Assembly: GCA_002307055.1 (NCBI GenBank)
Contig: DBTM01000003.1
Coordinates: 80,870-110,719 of the forward strand
Source of the DNA: Clostridiales bacterium UBA1316
Lineage (GTDB): Bacteria > Bacillota > Clostridia > Oscillospirales > Oscillospiraceae
DNA: 29,850 nucleotides
Direction of reading: 5' to 3'
Shown here: in pieces, positions 1-7,907 of the stretch
Layout: the number at the start of each line of letters is the position of its first letter
Position numbering within the stretch: the stretch's first letter is position 1
Translations under genes and position numbers: made by a program
The notes under the pieces: generated by a model
The model's database searches: none
Told to the model about the DNA's origin: nothing
Seen by the model: only the letters and a program-made list of their open reading frames with translations

Positions 1-6
1 AGGAAA

Positions 7-2274
7 ATGTTCAGGGATATGAAATCGAACAAGACACAGTTTATATCCATTTTTCTCATGTCCCTGCTCGGCGTTTTTGTTTTTGCCGGTATTAATGCCG
101 AATGGTACGGCATGCAGAAGGAAATTGATCAATATTACAAGGAGACGAGCTTTCCTAATTATTGGGTCATCGGAGAGAATATCAGCAGTTCGGACGTTTC
201 CAAAGCCGAAGCTATATCCGGAGTTTCCTCAGCCCAACTGCGGCTGACCCTTGACGGAACGGCTGAAATGGACGGCTCTCCCGTTATCCGTCTTAATATA
301 GTCGATGAGAACAGGCTGTCAACACCTTATCTTATAGAGGGTGAAAAATTCGACACGACAAAAGACGGGATTTGGCTTGATGAGTCCTTTGCCGAAGCGC
401 ACGGCCTGAAAGTCGGAGATAATATCACGGTTCAAGCGTTTGGTCTTGAAATTACAAAGACGATATTGGGACTTGTCATGCACCCGGAATATGTTTATGA
501 AATCAAGGATGATTCGGTCTTTACCCCGGACCCTGAGACGTTTGGATTTGCCTTCTTACCCCGCTCGTCCATTCCAAACGCGGATGCGCTCCCAAATAAT
601 GAGCTGATGGTTAAGCTCAGCGCCAGCGCCGACGCAGCTGCCGTAAAGACTGAACTTGAAGCTCAGATATCCGGCTATAGTGTGATACTGTCCAGGGATA
701 CACAGATTAGTTCTGCCCAGTTCAAGAACGAAATCAGTCAGAATAAAGCCATGGGTGGTGTGTTCCCAGTGGTATTTTTCCTGATCGCGGCACTGACCAT
801 GCTGACCACCATGACGAGGATGACCAGCGGTCAAAGGACGCAGATTGGCACATTAAAGGCGCTGGGCTTCAAACGAAAAAAAATTCTGAGGCATTATGTT
901 TCGTACGGGCTTTGGCTCGGTTTACTTGGCGGCTTAATCGGGTTGTTCACCGGGCCGCTCGTTATTCCGGCTGTTTTGTTTTCCATGCAGAAAGCGATAT
1001 ATAGTTTACCTGATTGGTACGCGGCTATCTCCGTATCCGATGTTTTCGCTGTTGTTGTCGCTGTCGCCTGCTGCGGCCTGTCGAGTTATTTCGCTTGTCG
1101 CAGAGAGCTGAGTGACGTACCCGCCGAGACCCTCCGGCCTCGTGCCCCCAAAGTGGCAATGCACACCCGTTTGGAAAAAAGCCGGCTTTGGCGCAGCCTC
1201 GGATTTTCGGTCCAATGGAATCTGCGCGATATCCTCAGAAGCAGAATACGCTCCGCAATGGCTGTTGTCGGCGTTATCGGCTGTATTGCACTGCTTTTGC
1301 TTGGACTGGGGTTGCGGGACAGCGTCAATTCGGTGACCGACTGGCTGTACAAGGATTTATTTACTTATAACACGAAAATTAACCTCGAAACCGACATAAC
1401 AGATACACAGCTGAGCACACTCACCAATAAATATCCCGGACAACTGATACAGGAATCAAGTGTTGAACTGAAATCGGGAGAAACGGAGAAAAGCGGAAGC
1501 CTGACAGTGGTGGGAGCAGGAAGCGGATATAATTTCGAGGACAAAAACAGAAACAAAATCAGCCTTCCCGACAGCGGCATCGCCATGTCTTACAAGATGG
1601 CCCAGCTGCTTCATGTCAAAGCTGGCGATACAGTCAAGTGGCGCGTCTACGGCGAAAATTTCTGGCGGGAAGCAGAAATTACGGCCATCTATCGCAAGCC
1701 GCTCAGTCAGGGAATTGCCGTTTCACAGGCAGCATATGAAAAAATGGAATTAACCATGCGGCCCACAGCCTTGCTTTGCGGTCAAAATGCCTCGGCCGCT
1801 GTGGATTTGCCCGGAGTCGAAAGCGTTCAGGACAAAAACGCGCTGATGGTCAGCTTCAATTCTATCCTGGACAGCATGCAGGCGATTATAGCGATCTTAA
1901 TCCTTGCGGCTGTTGTATTAGGCGTAGTCGTGCTGTATAACCTCGGCACCCTGTCATTTACCGAAAGGACACGGGAACTGGCTACACTGAAGGTGCTTGG
2001 GTTCCCAAAACGGAAAATCCGATCGCTGCTGCAGAAGCAAAATATCTGGCTGACTATACTCGGGATCATTATTGGCGTCCCCGCAGGCTATCTGTTTATC
2101 GGCTTCATGCTCTCAACCATATCCGAATCCAGCGATTATGTTCCTTATATATCCCCTTTAAGCCTGAGCATCTCTATAATATCAACCTTTCTGCTATCGT
2201 TTTTTGTGAATCTGCTCATGTCCCGTAAGATAAAGACGATCGACATGGTCAGCTCGCTCAAATCGGTCGAATAA
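7..2274 (+). CDS. FtsX-family ABC transporter permease, probably missing its first residues
   Basis: Membrane subunit of an ABC exporter of the FtsX/MacB type; substrate unknown. The visible 755 residues show an N-terminal membrane segment (about 10-33), a large extracytoplasmic domain (about 35-250), a first FtsX-like block of membrane helices (about 255-370), another helix near 420-440, a second extracytoplasmic domain and a second FtsX block (about 635-750). The repeated signatures G-T-L-K-A-L-G-F-K (about 282) and A-T-L-K-V-L-G-F-P (about 662) at the start of each block are typical of the family. The frame is open to the left edge (AGG AAA before the first ATG) and family members usually have a few residues before this point, so the true start is probably outside the window. 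The partner ATPase would be expected upstream, out of view. It is convergent with the next gene. Confidence 0.85.
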   Translation: MFRDMKSNKTQFISIFLMSLLGVFVFAGINAEWYGMQKEIDQYYKETSFPNYWVIGENISSSDVSKAEAISGVSSAQLRLTLDGTAEMDGSPVIRLNIVDENRLSTPYLIEGEKFDTTKDGIWLDESFAEAHGLKVGDNITVQAFGLEITKTILGLVMHPEYVYEIKDDSVFTPDPETFGFAFLPRSSIPNADALPNNELMVKLSASADAAAVKTELEAQISGYSVILSRDTQISSAQFKNEISQNKAMGGVFPVVFFLIAALTMLTTMTRMTSGQRTQIGTLKALGFKRKKILRHYVSYGLWLGLLGGLIGLFTGPLVIPAVLFSMQKAIYSLPDWYAAISVSDVFAVVVAVACCGLSSYFACRRELSDVPAETLRPRAPKVAMHTRLEKSRLWRSLGFSVQWNLRDILRSRIRSAMAVVGVIGCIALLLLGLGLRDSVNSVTDWLYKDLFTYNTKINLETDITDTQLSTLTNKYPGQLIQESSVELKSGETEKSGSLTVVGAGSGYNFEDKNRNKISLPDSGIAMSYKMAQLLHVKAGDTVKWRVYGENFWREAEITAIYRKPLSQGIAVSQAAYEKMELTMRPTALLCGQNASAAVDLPGVESVQDKNALMVSFNSILDSMQAIIAILILAAVVLGVVVLYNLGTLSFTERTRELATLKVLGFPKRKIRSLLQKQNIWLTILGIIIGVPAGYLFIGFMLSTISESSDYVPYISPLSLSISIISTFLLSFFVNLLMSRKIKTIDMVSSLKSVE

Positions 2275-2277
2275 TGT

Positions 2278-2321
2278 CACAGAACCCATTGGTTGCTCTG
2301 CGGCAATCAATGGGTTCTGTG
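2278..2321. terminator. Strong hairpin between convergent genes
   Basis: A 14-bp perfect inverted repeat, CACAGAACCCATTG at 2278-2291 and its complement at 2308-2321, with partly paired inner bases. It lies between the stop of the ABC permease (plus) and the stop of the methyltransferase (minus). There is no long T-run on either side, so bidirectional termination is inferred from position and stem strength. Confidence 0.6.
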
Positions 2322-2327
2322 CTTGCG

Positions 2328-2891
2328 TTATTTACTTTTCGTGTAAACGCCTGAATAAGTGCCGTTTTTCTCTATGCCATGTTTTTCAATTAATTTACTC
2401 GATAACATCAGTCTTTTGATCTCCGAAGCAGGCATGCCATCATATGCCCTTTGGGGTTCCTTAATGTACAGTCGTCCTTCAGGCTTCAGTATTCTGTAGA
2501 ATTCTTTTACGATTTCCTCGCGCAAGCTTTCTGAAACTTCATGAAGAGCGTAATGTATGTATATCGCATCAAATCGTCCTGCCGAAAAATTCAGATTGAG
2601 GAGAGAGTCGGCGTAGAAGCTGACATTGTTATATTTCCGCATCCGTTCTCGCGCCTTTGCTGTCCAATATTGGGAAGTGTCCGCACAAGTAAGGCGACCG
2701 CCATTTTGCAGAGCATTTGCAAGATACTTGGAGCCTGCGCCGGAACCGCTGCCGAAATCAAGCATGTCTTCATTGCCTTTCAGTCCCAGCGTCTTAATGT
2801 AACGGGTATATATAAATCCAAACAGGCGATTGTGTCCGATTTCATCAGCTATTTTAAACAGCGTACTCGGATTCTCCCATTTATCAGACAT
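2328..2891 (-). CDS. Class I SAM-dependent methyltransferase
   Basis: Predicted soluble 187-residue methyltransferase with a Rossmann-type SAM-binding fold. The glycine-rich motif I is D-F-G-S-G-S-G at residues 45-51, followed by the acidic motif II region (C-A-D-T-S near 69-73) and a late Y-R-I-L-K-P-E-G-R-L motif typical of the Methyltransf_11/25 families. The substrate cannot be told. The frame is open further upstream, but that part lies within the preceding gene. The ATG at 2891 overlaps the TGA of the dehydrogenase by one base (TGATG), so translational coupling is likely and this start is preferred. It is the last gene of the MarR-dehydrogenase-methyltransferase operon. Confidence 0.8.
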   Translation of the reverse strand: MSDKWENPSTLFKIADEIGHNRLFGFIYTRYIKTLGLKGNEDMLDFGSGSGAGSKYLANALQNGGRLTCADTSQYWTAKARERMRKYNNVSFYADSLLNLNFSAGRFDAIYIHYALHEVSESLREEIVKEFYRILKPEGRLYIKEPQRAYDGMPASEIKRLMLSSKLIEKHGIEKNGTYSGVYTKSK

Positions 2892-3691
2892 CAGACAGCC
2901 TTCTTTCCAAAGTTTTTCCGGCTGAAGTTGTACATAAACTGGTAATAACTCTTTCTGGGTATAAGATTGAGTAAATGCGTCAGCATTTTTGTATGAGAGC
3001 CAGGAATGCAGATTACCTTGCCTCTTTCCAGATCTTTCAGCGCAATTTCCACGACTTTTTCTGGCGCCATCCATTTGATTTGCCCTCTGTCGGTTTGACG
3101 GGATTTATCCATTCCAATTTTTTCATGAAAATCGGTATGGGTCAGCCCTGGGCAAACAGCCATTACACGTACGCCCGTACCCATCAGGTCGAGGTAGAGC
3201 CCTTCGGTAAAGCTTTTAAGGAACGCCTTGGCTCCAGAGTAAACCGCATTTTTGGGAACTATCATATAAACGCTCTCAGAGGAGATGTTGATGACCGTGC
3301 CCTTGCCGTATTCCAGCATGCCTGGCAAGACGGCATGTATCAGTTCCATTGGGGCCAGAACGTTAACCTTTGCCAACTGCTCCATAACGGCTAAGTCGGA
3401 TATCTGGTACAAACTATTGGCTCCGAAACCGGCGTTGTTTACTAGTATCTCTATCTGACGTCCCTTGATGTTATCGATGACATTCTGCACGCCCTCCATT
3501 TCGGAAAGCTCCGCCATTATGACGTCAACATCGGCTCCGTATTCTTGCCGGAGTCGTTCAGCCATAGCTTCTATTTTTTCTTTCCGACGCCCTGTGATCA
3601 CGAGGTCATACCCTTGTCTGGCAAATTCACATGCAAAAGCAGCTCCGATACCGCTTGTGGCTCCTGTTATTACAGCCGTTTTATTTTTCAT
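2891..3691 (-). CDS. Short-chain dehydrogenase/reductase (SDR)
   Basis: Classical SDR of 266 residues, predicted to be a cytosolic NAD(P)-dependent oxidoreductase. The cofactor motif T-G-x3-G-I-G is at 9-16, N-N-A-G at 85-88, and the catalytic Ser138, Tyr151 and Lys155 fit the S-x12-Y-x3-K spacing. An arginine pair after the second strand (T-G-R-R, 34-37) suggests a preference for NADPH. The C-terminal tail resembles the DltE/YqjQ-like group of SDRs that act on lipids or small carbonyls; the substrate is unknown. The ATG overlaps the end of the MarR gene by 11 bases, and a GAGGA ribosome site lies inside the MarR coding sequence. Expression is probably controlled by that regulator. Confidence 0.88.
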   Translation of the reverse strand: MKNKTAVITGATSGIGAAFACEFARQGYDLVITGRRKEKIEAMAERLRQEYGADVDVIMAELSEMEGVQNVIDNIKGRQIEILVNNAGFGANSLYQISDLAVMEQLAKVNVLAPMELIHAVLPGMLEYGKGTVINISSESVYMIVPKNAVYSGAKAFLKSFTEGLYLDLMGTGVRVMAVCPGLTHTDFHEKIGMDKSRQTDRGQIKWMAPEKVVEIALKDLERGKVICIPGSHTKMLTHLLNLIPRKSYYQFMYNFSRKNFGKKAV

Positions 3692-4160
3692 TTTTACTTC
3701 TATCCTCTTTTATTCCGTTAATATTTTCTGCCAAAATCTGAAGAAGCCGTATGAGTTCTTTGCGCTCACAGGAAGTTTCGTAAGACCCCAATACTTTCTC
3801 CCATAATATCTTTTCGCTTTCACGGTGTTCATGTTGGGCTATCCTGCCTTCATTCGTTAGCTCAAGTCCGAATGAGCGCCGGTCCCTTTGACTGATCACC
3901 CGTCTGAGCAGTCCGCGCTTTTCCAGCCGATCAATCGCGCTCGTCAGAGTGCTGCCCGGTATACCCAGAAATTCAACGATTTCTTTCAGGATCACATCGG
4001 GCTTCCGCTCAATAATGCTGAGTATGCTTACCTCTATGGTTGACGCACCCTCTAGCTTATCCTTCCACAGCTCCTCGCTGGTTTTTTGCATCGAAACGAT
4101 GAGCTCATGCCACACCTTTGCCAAGCTCTGTATATCTTCATTGCAAATTTTGTCTATCAT
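3681..4160 (-). CDS. MarR-family transcriptional regulator
   Basis: Winged helix-turn-helix repressor of 159 residues. The DNA-binding part spans about 40-105: the recognition helix region has G-S-T-L-T-S-A-I-D-R-L-E-K-R-G (69-83), and the wing has the typical D-R-R-S-F-G-L-E-L-T stretch (93-102). N- and C-terminal helices would form the dimer. I place the start at ATG 4160 because GAGGTGG stands just before it. The longer frame, beginning at 4217, would start at or before the -10 element of the promoter described below, so it cannot be translated from that transcript. It is the first gene of an operon with an SDR and a methyltransferase, and it probably represses its own operon through the palindrome at 4178-4190. 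The inducer is unknown. Confidence 0.88.
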   Translation of the reverse strand: MIDKICNEDIQSLAKVWHELIVSMQKTSEELWKDKLEGASTIEVSILSIIERKPDVILKEIVEFLGIPGSTLTSAIDRLEKRGLLRRVISQRDRRSFGLELTNEGRIAQHEHRESEKILWEKVLGSYETSCERKELIRLLQILAENINGIKEDRSKNEK

Positions 4161-4177
4161 TTGACCACCTCGTATAA

Positions 4178-4190
4178 TACGATAATCGTA
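4178..4190. promoter_or_regulatory. Palindromic operator, likely the MarR autoregulatory site
   Basis: TACGATAATCGTA is a perfect 6-1-6 palindrome. It lies between the -10 element (4206-4211) and the MarR ribosome site, close to the expected transcription start. AT-rich palindromes of this size are typical MarR-family operators; assigning it to this regulator is inference from position. Confidence 0.6.
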
Positions 4191-4205
4191 ATGTATCATA
4201 TTAGG

Positions 4206-4234
4206 AATATACGACATGAGAAAAGAAATGTCAA
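4206..4234 (-). promoter_or_regulatory. Promoter of the marR-SDR-methyltransferase operon
   Basis: On the minus strand TTGACA (4234-4229) is followed after exactly 17 bases by TATATT (4211-4206). This is a near-consensus vegetative promoter about 45 bases ahead of the chosen MarR start. Confidence 0.75.
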
Positions 4235-4240
4235 TAATAC

Positions 4241-4279
4241 AAATCCCCGTTGATTATTTTAATAAACAACGGGGATTTT
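4241..4279. terminator. Hairpin terminator flanking the intron remnant
   Basis: AAATCCCCGTTG (4241-4252) pairs with its complement (4267-4278) across a 14-base AT-rich loop, followed on the plus strand by TTTT. On the minus strand it could end transcripts of the operon ending at 4640. On the plus strand it sits immediately before the group II intron 5' end. Confidence 0.6.
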
Positions 4280-4281
4280 GC

Positions 4282-4580
4282 GTGCGCCCGGCATGGGCGC
4301 AGTCTAACAGGTGAAAGTCCCGAACACGCCCGGTAGCGTGAAGTGTATAGCCAAGGGCAAGCGCGTCCATCGCGAGGTGGAGTGTGAAGGAAGGCGGCGG
4401 CATATCTCTGGCCTGACGAACAGGAATTGCATCAGGCACAGGCTGAGGACAAGGCTGCACAACAAGTCGAAGTCCAATAGCTACACAGAATCAGCCTGTG
4501 TAAATGCGGCAGGTTAATGGAGAGAAAGATTACGTACTTACCCGGGGAGACCTCGCGGACGGCTGCGATCCAGCATACAG
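4282..4580 (+). mobile_element. Truncated group II intron (5' ribozyme domains only)
   Basis: The segment begins GTGCGCCCGGCATGGGCGC, the usual GUGCG-type group II intron 5' end. It continues through motifs I recognise from bacterial domain I (GGTGAAAGTCC at 4310-4320, a GAAGTC around 4469, ACTTACCCGGGGAGACCT near 4535-4552). No reverse transcriptase/maturase frame follows, and I see no domain V hairpin, so it is a non-mobile 5' fragment. The right end is approximate: similarity by eye fades near 4580. It lies directly after a hairpin plus TTTT, the target preference known for class C introns, though I cannot confirm the class. Confidence 0.65.
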
Positions 4581-4639
4581 CTTGCTTAACACAGTTTCCA
4601 ATCCAATATCTTGGGTTTAACTGTTTAATACCGATAAGT

Positions 4640-4924
4640 TTATTTTATAACTATATCTAAAGCATTATATAACTGATCGACGATTTCCATATCGCACGTT
4701 CTTATCGCGTTGACGATGCAGTGGTCAATATGCTCTATTAATATTATTCGACAGATGCTATTGACAGCCGAACGTACAGCTTCCAATTGTATGAGAACCT
4801 CTGCACAATCACGTCTATCCTCAACCATACGCCGGACACCGTTTAACTGTCCGGTAGCCTTTGAAAGCCTGGTGAGAACAGCCTTTGTACTTTGATGGTG
4901 CGTGTGTATACCAATTGTTTGCAT
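4640..4924 (-). CDS. CsoR/RcnR-family metal-sensing transcriptional repressor (copy 1)
   Basis: Small all-helical DUF156 protein of 94 residues; the family forms tetramers that bind GC-tract DNA and sense Cu, Ni, Co or electrophiles. The signature R-D-C-A-E-V-L-I-Q-L gives the first metal Cys, and the later E-H-I-D-H-C gives the His and second Cys at H-x3-C spacing. A His cluster near the N-terminus (I-H-T-H-H-Q) precedes the first helix, as in the nickel sensors RcnR and InrS. A Cys-His-Cys core plus an N-terminal His best matches InrS-like nickel sensing, but copper cannot be excluded. I chose ATG 4924, 13 bases after the aldo/keto reductase stop, because the longer frame overlaps that gene. 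It is the last gene of a box-headed operon. A paralog is at 15179-15496. Confidence 0.85.
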   Translation of the reverse strand: MQTIGIHTHHQSTKAVLTRLSKATGQLNGVRRMVEDRRDCAEVLIQLEAVRSAVNSICRIILIEHIDHCIVNAIRTCDMEIVDQLYNALDIVIK

Positions 4925-4937
4925 GTCTTTAATTCCG

Positions 4938-5933
4938 TCACCACGCATACGCTTCCGGTGCCTTGCCGCCGGGTCCGGGAAAAATTTCGTCAAGTTTCTT
5001 CTGTACATCACCTGTTAATTTGATTTCCACTGTTTTCAAAGAATCCTCAAATTGTTTCAATGTTCTTGGCCCGATAATTGGAGCGGTCACTGCCGGGTTA
5101 GCCAGCAGCCACGCCAGAGCGACATTAGATTCGCTTTCGCCGATTTCGGCGCACAATTTGGAATACGCTTCAAGCTGCGAACGTGCGTCCTTTGAAAGAA
5201 AAGCTGCCATCTGCGCTCCTCTGGAACCCTGCACGGGGTCAAGCGCGTTTCCGTTGAGCAGCCCGCCAGCTAATGGACTCCAGGGGATGACACCCAGGCC
5301 TAGACCTTGCGCGGCAGGAAGCACCTCAAGCTCAGGTAACCTGCACAGCAGATTAAATTTATGCTGCTCACATACCAATCCCAGGAAATTTCTTTTATCC
5401 GCCGCCGCCTGCGCCTGCGCTAGATGCCAGCCCGCAAAATTGCAGGAACCGATATAGTATATGGTACCTTTATTAACAAGCGACTCGAAAACGCCCCATA
5501 GCTCTTCCCATGTGGCATTTCTCTCGATATGGTGCATCTGATAAAGCTCGATATGATCAGTTTGGAGCCGTCTCAGAGAACCATCAAGGTGTCTTCGGAT
5601 TTTGTATGCAGATAGGCCGTTGCTGCCGTTCGGGCCATCATTGTCATCCTGCATACCGCCGTACACCTTTGTTGCCAGTATGACCTTTTCGCGCCTGCCG
5701 CCACCTTGGGAAAACCAACGCCCGATGATCTCCTCCGTTCTGCCCTGATTGCCGGGAACTCCAAAAACAGATCCGTACAAATTTGCCGTATCAAAGAAAT
5801 TTATACCTGCTTCCACCGCTCTGTCCATGATCGCAAATGCTTCCTTTTCTTCCGTGTAGGGCCCGAAGTTCATCGTGCCCAGGCACAGCCTGCTGACCTT
5901 CATTCCCGTCCTACCTAAATATGTATACTCCAT
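4938..5933 (-). CDS. Aldo/keto reductase
   Basis: NAD(P)H-dependent TIM-barrel reductase of 331 residues, predicted to be cytosolic. The catalytic tetrad is visible as Asp48, Tyr53, Lys89 and His134 (F-F-D-T-A-N-L-Y, A-T-K-V-Y and Y-Q-M-H-H). The late cofactor-binding segment P-I-I-G-P-R-T is also present. Substrate unknown; the family reduces aldehydes and ketones. ATG 5933 is preferred since GGAGG lies 8 bases before it; the in-frame ATG at 5948 overlaps that ribosome site. It lies 34 bases after the alcohol dehydrogenase remnant and 13 bases before the CsoR-like gene, so one transcript is likely. Two carbonyl/alcohol reductases together suggest aldehyde disposal or reoxidation of reduced cofactors. 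Confidence 0.88.
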   Translation of the reverse strand: MEYTYLGRTGMKVSRLCLGTMNFGPYTEEKEAFAIMDRAVEAGINFFDTANLYGSVFGVPGNQGRTEEIIGRWFSQGGGRREKVILATKVYGGMQDDNDGPNGSNGLSAYKIRRHLDGSLRRLQTDHIELYQMHHIERNATWEELWGVFESLVNKGTIYYIGSCNFAGWHLAQAQAAADKRNFLGLVCEQHKFNLLCRLPELEVLPAAQGLGLGVIPWSPLAGGLLNGNALDPVQGSRGAQMAAFLSKDARSQLEAYSKLCAEIGESESNVALAWLLANPAVTAPIIGPRTLKQFEDSLKTVEIKLTGDVQKKLDEIFPGPGGKAPEAYAW

Positions 5934-5967
5934 CTTACAAACCTCCATAAATATCCTTTATTAGTTT

Positions 5968-7142
5968 CTATTTTACGAGTTTATAAATTTCAAGCACATC
6001 CTGCCAGAGAAGCTTTTTCAATCCGCCGATGGGATGCCCGAAACCGAAAGCTTCGCCTGTCGCTCTCTTTGCCATCAGCTCCAGCTTGCTCTCCTCGACA
6101 CCGAGTTCTGTGAGCGTAGCTGGCAGCCCCAACTTGCTGAAAAATTCGCGGAGGCGTGTGATGCCCTCCAGCACAATCGCGTCAGGTTCGCGGTAGCTGC
6201 CTTCGACGCCCATGACATTGACAGCGAACTGGACGAACATATTGATCTCTTATAAGAATAACGCATCCATGCAGGGGTCAGCACAGCCAGCCCCGCGCCG
6301 TGGGCAACATCAAATTGGGCGCTTAGCTCATGCTCTATGATATGGCAGCCCCAGTCCTGTTCACGACCGAGCCCAAGCAAATCATTGTGTGCAACTGTTC
6401 CGCAGAATCCAATCTGGCACCAGGCGTCGTAATTCTTTGGGTTTTCGTAGACAATCGGCGCATTTTTGATGATTGTATTCAACGTCGCCTCGCACAACCT
6501 GTCTGTCAGATCCGTATTCAGAGTGTTTGTAAAATAGCGTTCAAAAATATGACTCATCATGTCCGCCACGCCGTTAGCGATCTGATTTTTCGGCAGCGTA
6601 TAGAACAATTCTGGGTTTATGATACTGAGGACAGGGCGGAGCAGTGTGCTTCCGCACATCTTCTTTAAATGCTTTTCTTCGTTCGAAATGACACATGCCC
6701 CACTTGATTCGCTGCCTGCGGCAGGTATTGTCAGTATTGTGGCAACAGGCAGCGCTGCCGTTACCGGTTTGAGCATTCCAAACAAATCCCAGACGTCACC
6801 ATCGCAGAAGACGCCTGCCGCGATAGCCTTGGATGAGTCAATCACGCTGCCGCCGCCGACAGTAAGGATCATTTCCACGTTTTCCCGTTTGCAAAGTTCA
6901 ATGCCCTCACAGACCTTTGTTAAACGTGGGTTGGGGACAACACCGCCCAGCTCAACGAAATCCACGCCGCTCTCCTTCAAGGAAGCTGTCACCGCGTCGT
7001 ACAGTCCACTCTTTTTTATATTGCTTCCCCCGTAGTGTAGTAGGACCTTCTTTGCATAGGGCTTGAGCTGAGCACCAATCCCCTTGAGGGTATCTTTACC
7101 GAACATAATGCGTGTGGGAATATGCAGATCAAAATTCAACAT
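5968..7142 (-). pseudogene. YqhD/BdhA-like metal-dependent alcohol dehydrogenase, broken by a single-base frameshift
   Basis: Iron-type (group III) alcohol dehydrogenase, NAD(P)H-dependent, reducing aldehydes such as butanal in relatives. From ATG 7142 (GAAGGG site at 7152-7157) the protein reads L-N-F-D-L-H-I-P-T with the cofactor motif G-G-G-S (97-100). The four metal ligands Asp194, His198, His267 and His281 fall at the same numbers as in E. coli YqhD. Around residue 298 the frame is lost: near 6247-6250 the codons for Lys-Glu-Ile-Asn lack one G (AAGAGATC where AAGGAGATC is expected). The C-terminal 90 residues continue in another frame to 5968, including G-F-G-H-P-I-G-G. Restoring the base gives about 390 residues, close to YqhD (387). 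It is either a genuine recent pseudogene or a sequencing error. It is the first gene of the operon behind the box promoter at 7264-7334. Confidence 0.85.
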
Positions 7143-7263
7143 ATTATTTAACCCTTCTTCGATGAGCATATTATTACGTTTTTTACAATTATTGCACTTG
7201 AATTTATTTTACATATTTCAAAATGGATATTAAAATGTAGTTATAATTTTATCCATCAATGTT

Positions 7264-7334
7264 AATATAAACCTCTGGAATATACAGTAAAAGCCCCCTC
7301 TGGGGATATGGATAATTGTGATCACCATATCCCC
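7264..7334 (-). promoter_or_regulatory. GC-tract box promoter 1, facing the dehydrogenase-reductase-CsoR operon
   Basis: Read on the minus strand: box ATATCCCCAGAGGGGGC (7309-7293), then TTTTAC at the -35 position (7292-7287), 17 bases, then TATATT (7269-7264). An upstream inverted half-site, GGGGATATGG on the minus strand, sits at 7334-7325, with 25 bases between its G-tract and the C-tract of the box. The expected start near 7256 leaves a leader of about 115 bases before ATG 7142. The arrangement repeats at 14588-14658 and 16294-16365. Confidence 0.6.
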
Positions 7335-7575
7335 CAACCATTTTTTATGGAATTATGTATATTTATTTCCATAATAATTAGTTCTTTTATCAACAAACGG
7401 TATAATTTCAAATAAGCTTGTGTGATAAATACATATATTGGCCCTAGAATCAACAACCTGGTTCGTACAAAACAATAATTTTTTCGCTTATTATCCCCCA
7501 GCCGGGTTGTTGGTATTTCAATCGATCCAAATATCCCCCATCTGAAATTTTTCCACAATATTGCTGATATTTAGA

Positions 7576-7619
7576 ATTATATGGTATTTTATTCATTATT
7601 TTGTGCCCCTCCCGGGGTT
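7576..7619 (-). promoter_or_regulatory. GC-tract box promoter 3 (minus strand)
   Basis: On the minus strand AACCCCGGGAGGGGC (7619-7605) is followed by ACAAAA at the -35 position (7604-7599), 17 bases and a perfect TATAAT (7581-7576). The -35 is poor, so activation would be needed. No gene starts shortly after; the transcript would run through the intergenic region towards 7142. Confidence 0.45.
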
Positions 7620-7697
7620 ATTCGCTTGGATGCTATATATAAATTCTTTCTTCGTCCATAAGTATTTTTGTATATTTCAACAATTTTATAGGGCTTA

Positions 7698-7741
7698 ATC
7701 CTCCAAGGGAGCTTGTACGAGGTTCTATTTACTGTTAATAT
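7698..7741 (+). promoter_or_regulatory. GC-tract box promoter 4, facing the hydrogenase operon
   Basis: Box ATCCTCCAAGGGAGC (7698-7712) runs into TTGTAC (7713-7718), then 17 bases and TAATAT (7736-7741). The expected start near 7748 gives a leader of about 160 bases to the GTG at 7908. The box is close to that of the methyltransferase-Nik operon at 16524-16538. Confidence 0.55.
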
Positions 7742-7907
7742 CATTTTTGTTAAAGCGGTATACCTAAAATGATATGGAATATGGTTATGCAAATTCTAAG
7801 GTTTATTCATGAAGCGGAGTTGCTTTTTGTATCACTTAAGGAAAGCTCAAATTCCATATATCACTAACCTAATAAAGCGAAATGGTATTAACGGAAGGAA
7901 GAAAATA

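Larger units (their letters stand above)
7143..7907. other. Long intergenic region carrying several GC-tract boxes and divergent promoters
   Basis: About 765 bases without a convincing gene between the alcohol dehydrogenase (minus) and the flavoprotein (plus). It is AT-rich except for repeated C/G tracts at 7294-7305, 7331-7335, 7495-7506, 7532-7539, 7606-7617 and 7700-7710. Three of these are listed below as promoter boxes. A further copy at 7492-7512 (TATCCCCCAGCCGGG then TTGTTG) has only a poor -10. Tracts at 7331-7335 and 7532-7539 are half-sites. An inverted repeat CAACAACC/GGTTGTTG (7451-7458, 7505-7512) spans part of the middle. Confidence 0.6.

Noticed and set aside
4254..4517. Short frames on both strands inside the intron remnant
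   Set aside because: The region is explained by structured intron RNA; the frames have no reverse transcriptase motifs.
7302..7345. Hairpin GGGGATATGG/CCATATCCCC followed by TTTTTT as an intrinsic terminator
   Set aside because: The same inverted tracts recur at fixed spacing at two other promoters without a T-run, so a protein-binding element is more likely.
7291..7541. Evenly recurring C/G tracts suggesting a CRISPR array or MITE
   Set aside because: The copies are short, occur on both strands at irregular distances, have no uniform spacers, and line up with promoter elements instead.
7322..7558. 78-residue minus-strand frame in the long intergenic region
   Set aside because: No ribosome site, no recognisable motif, and it overlaps the regulatory boxes.
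7809..7907. Extra 33 residues at the start of the flavoprotein (ATG 7809)
   Set aside because: AAGG precedes that ATG, so it is not impossible, but the added stretch has no family feature and GTG 7908 has the stronger GGAAGGAA site.
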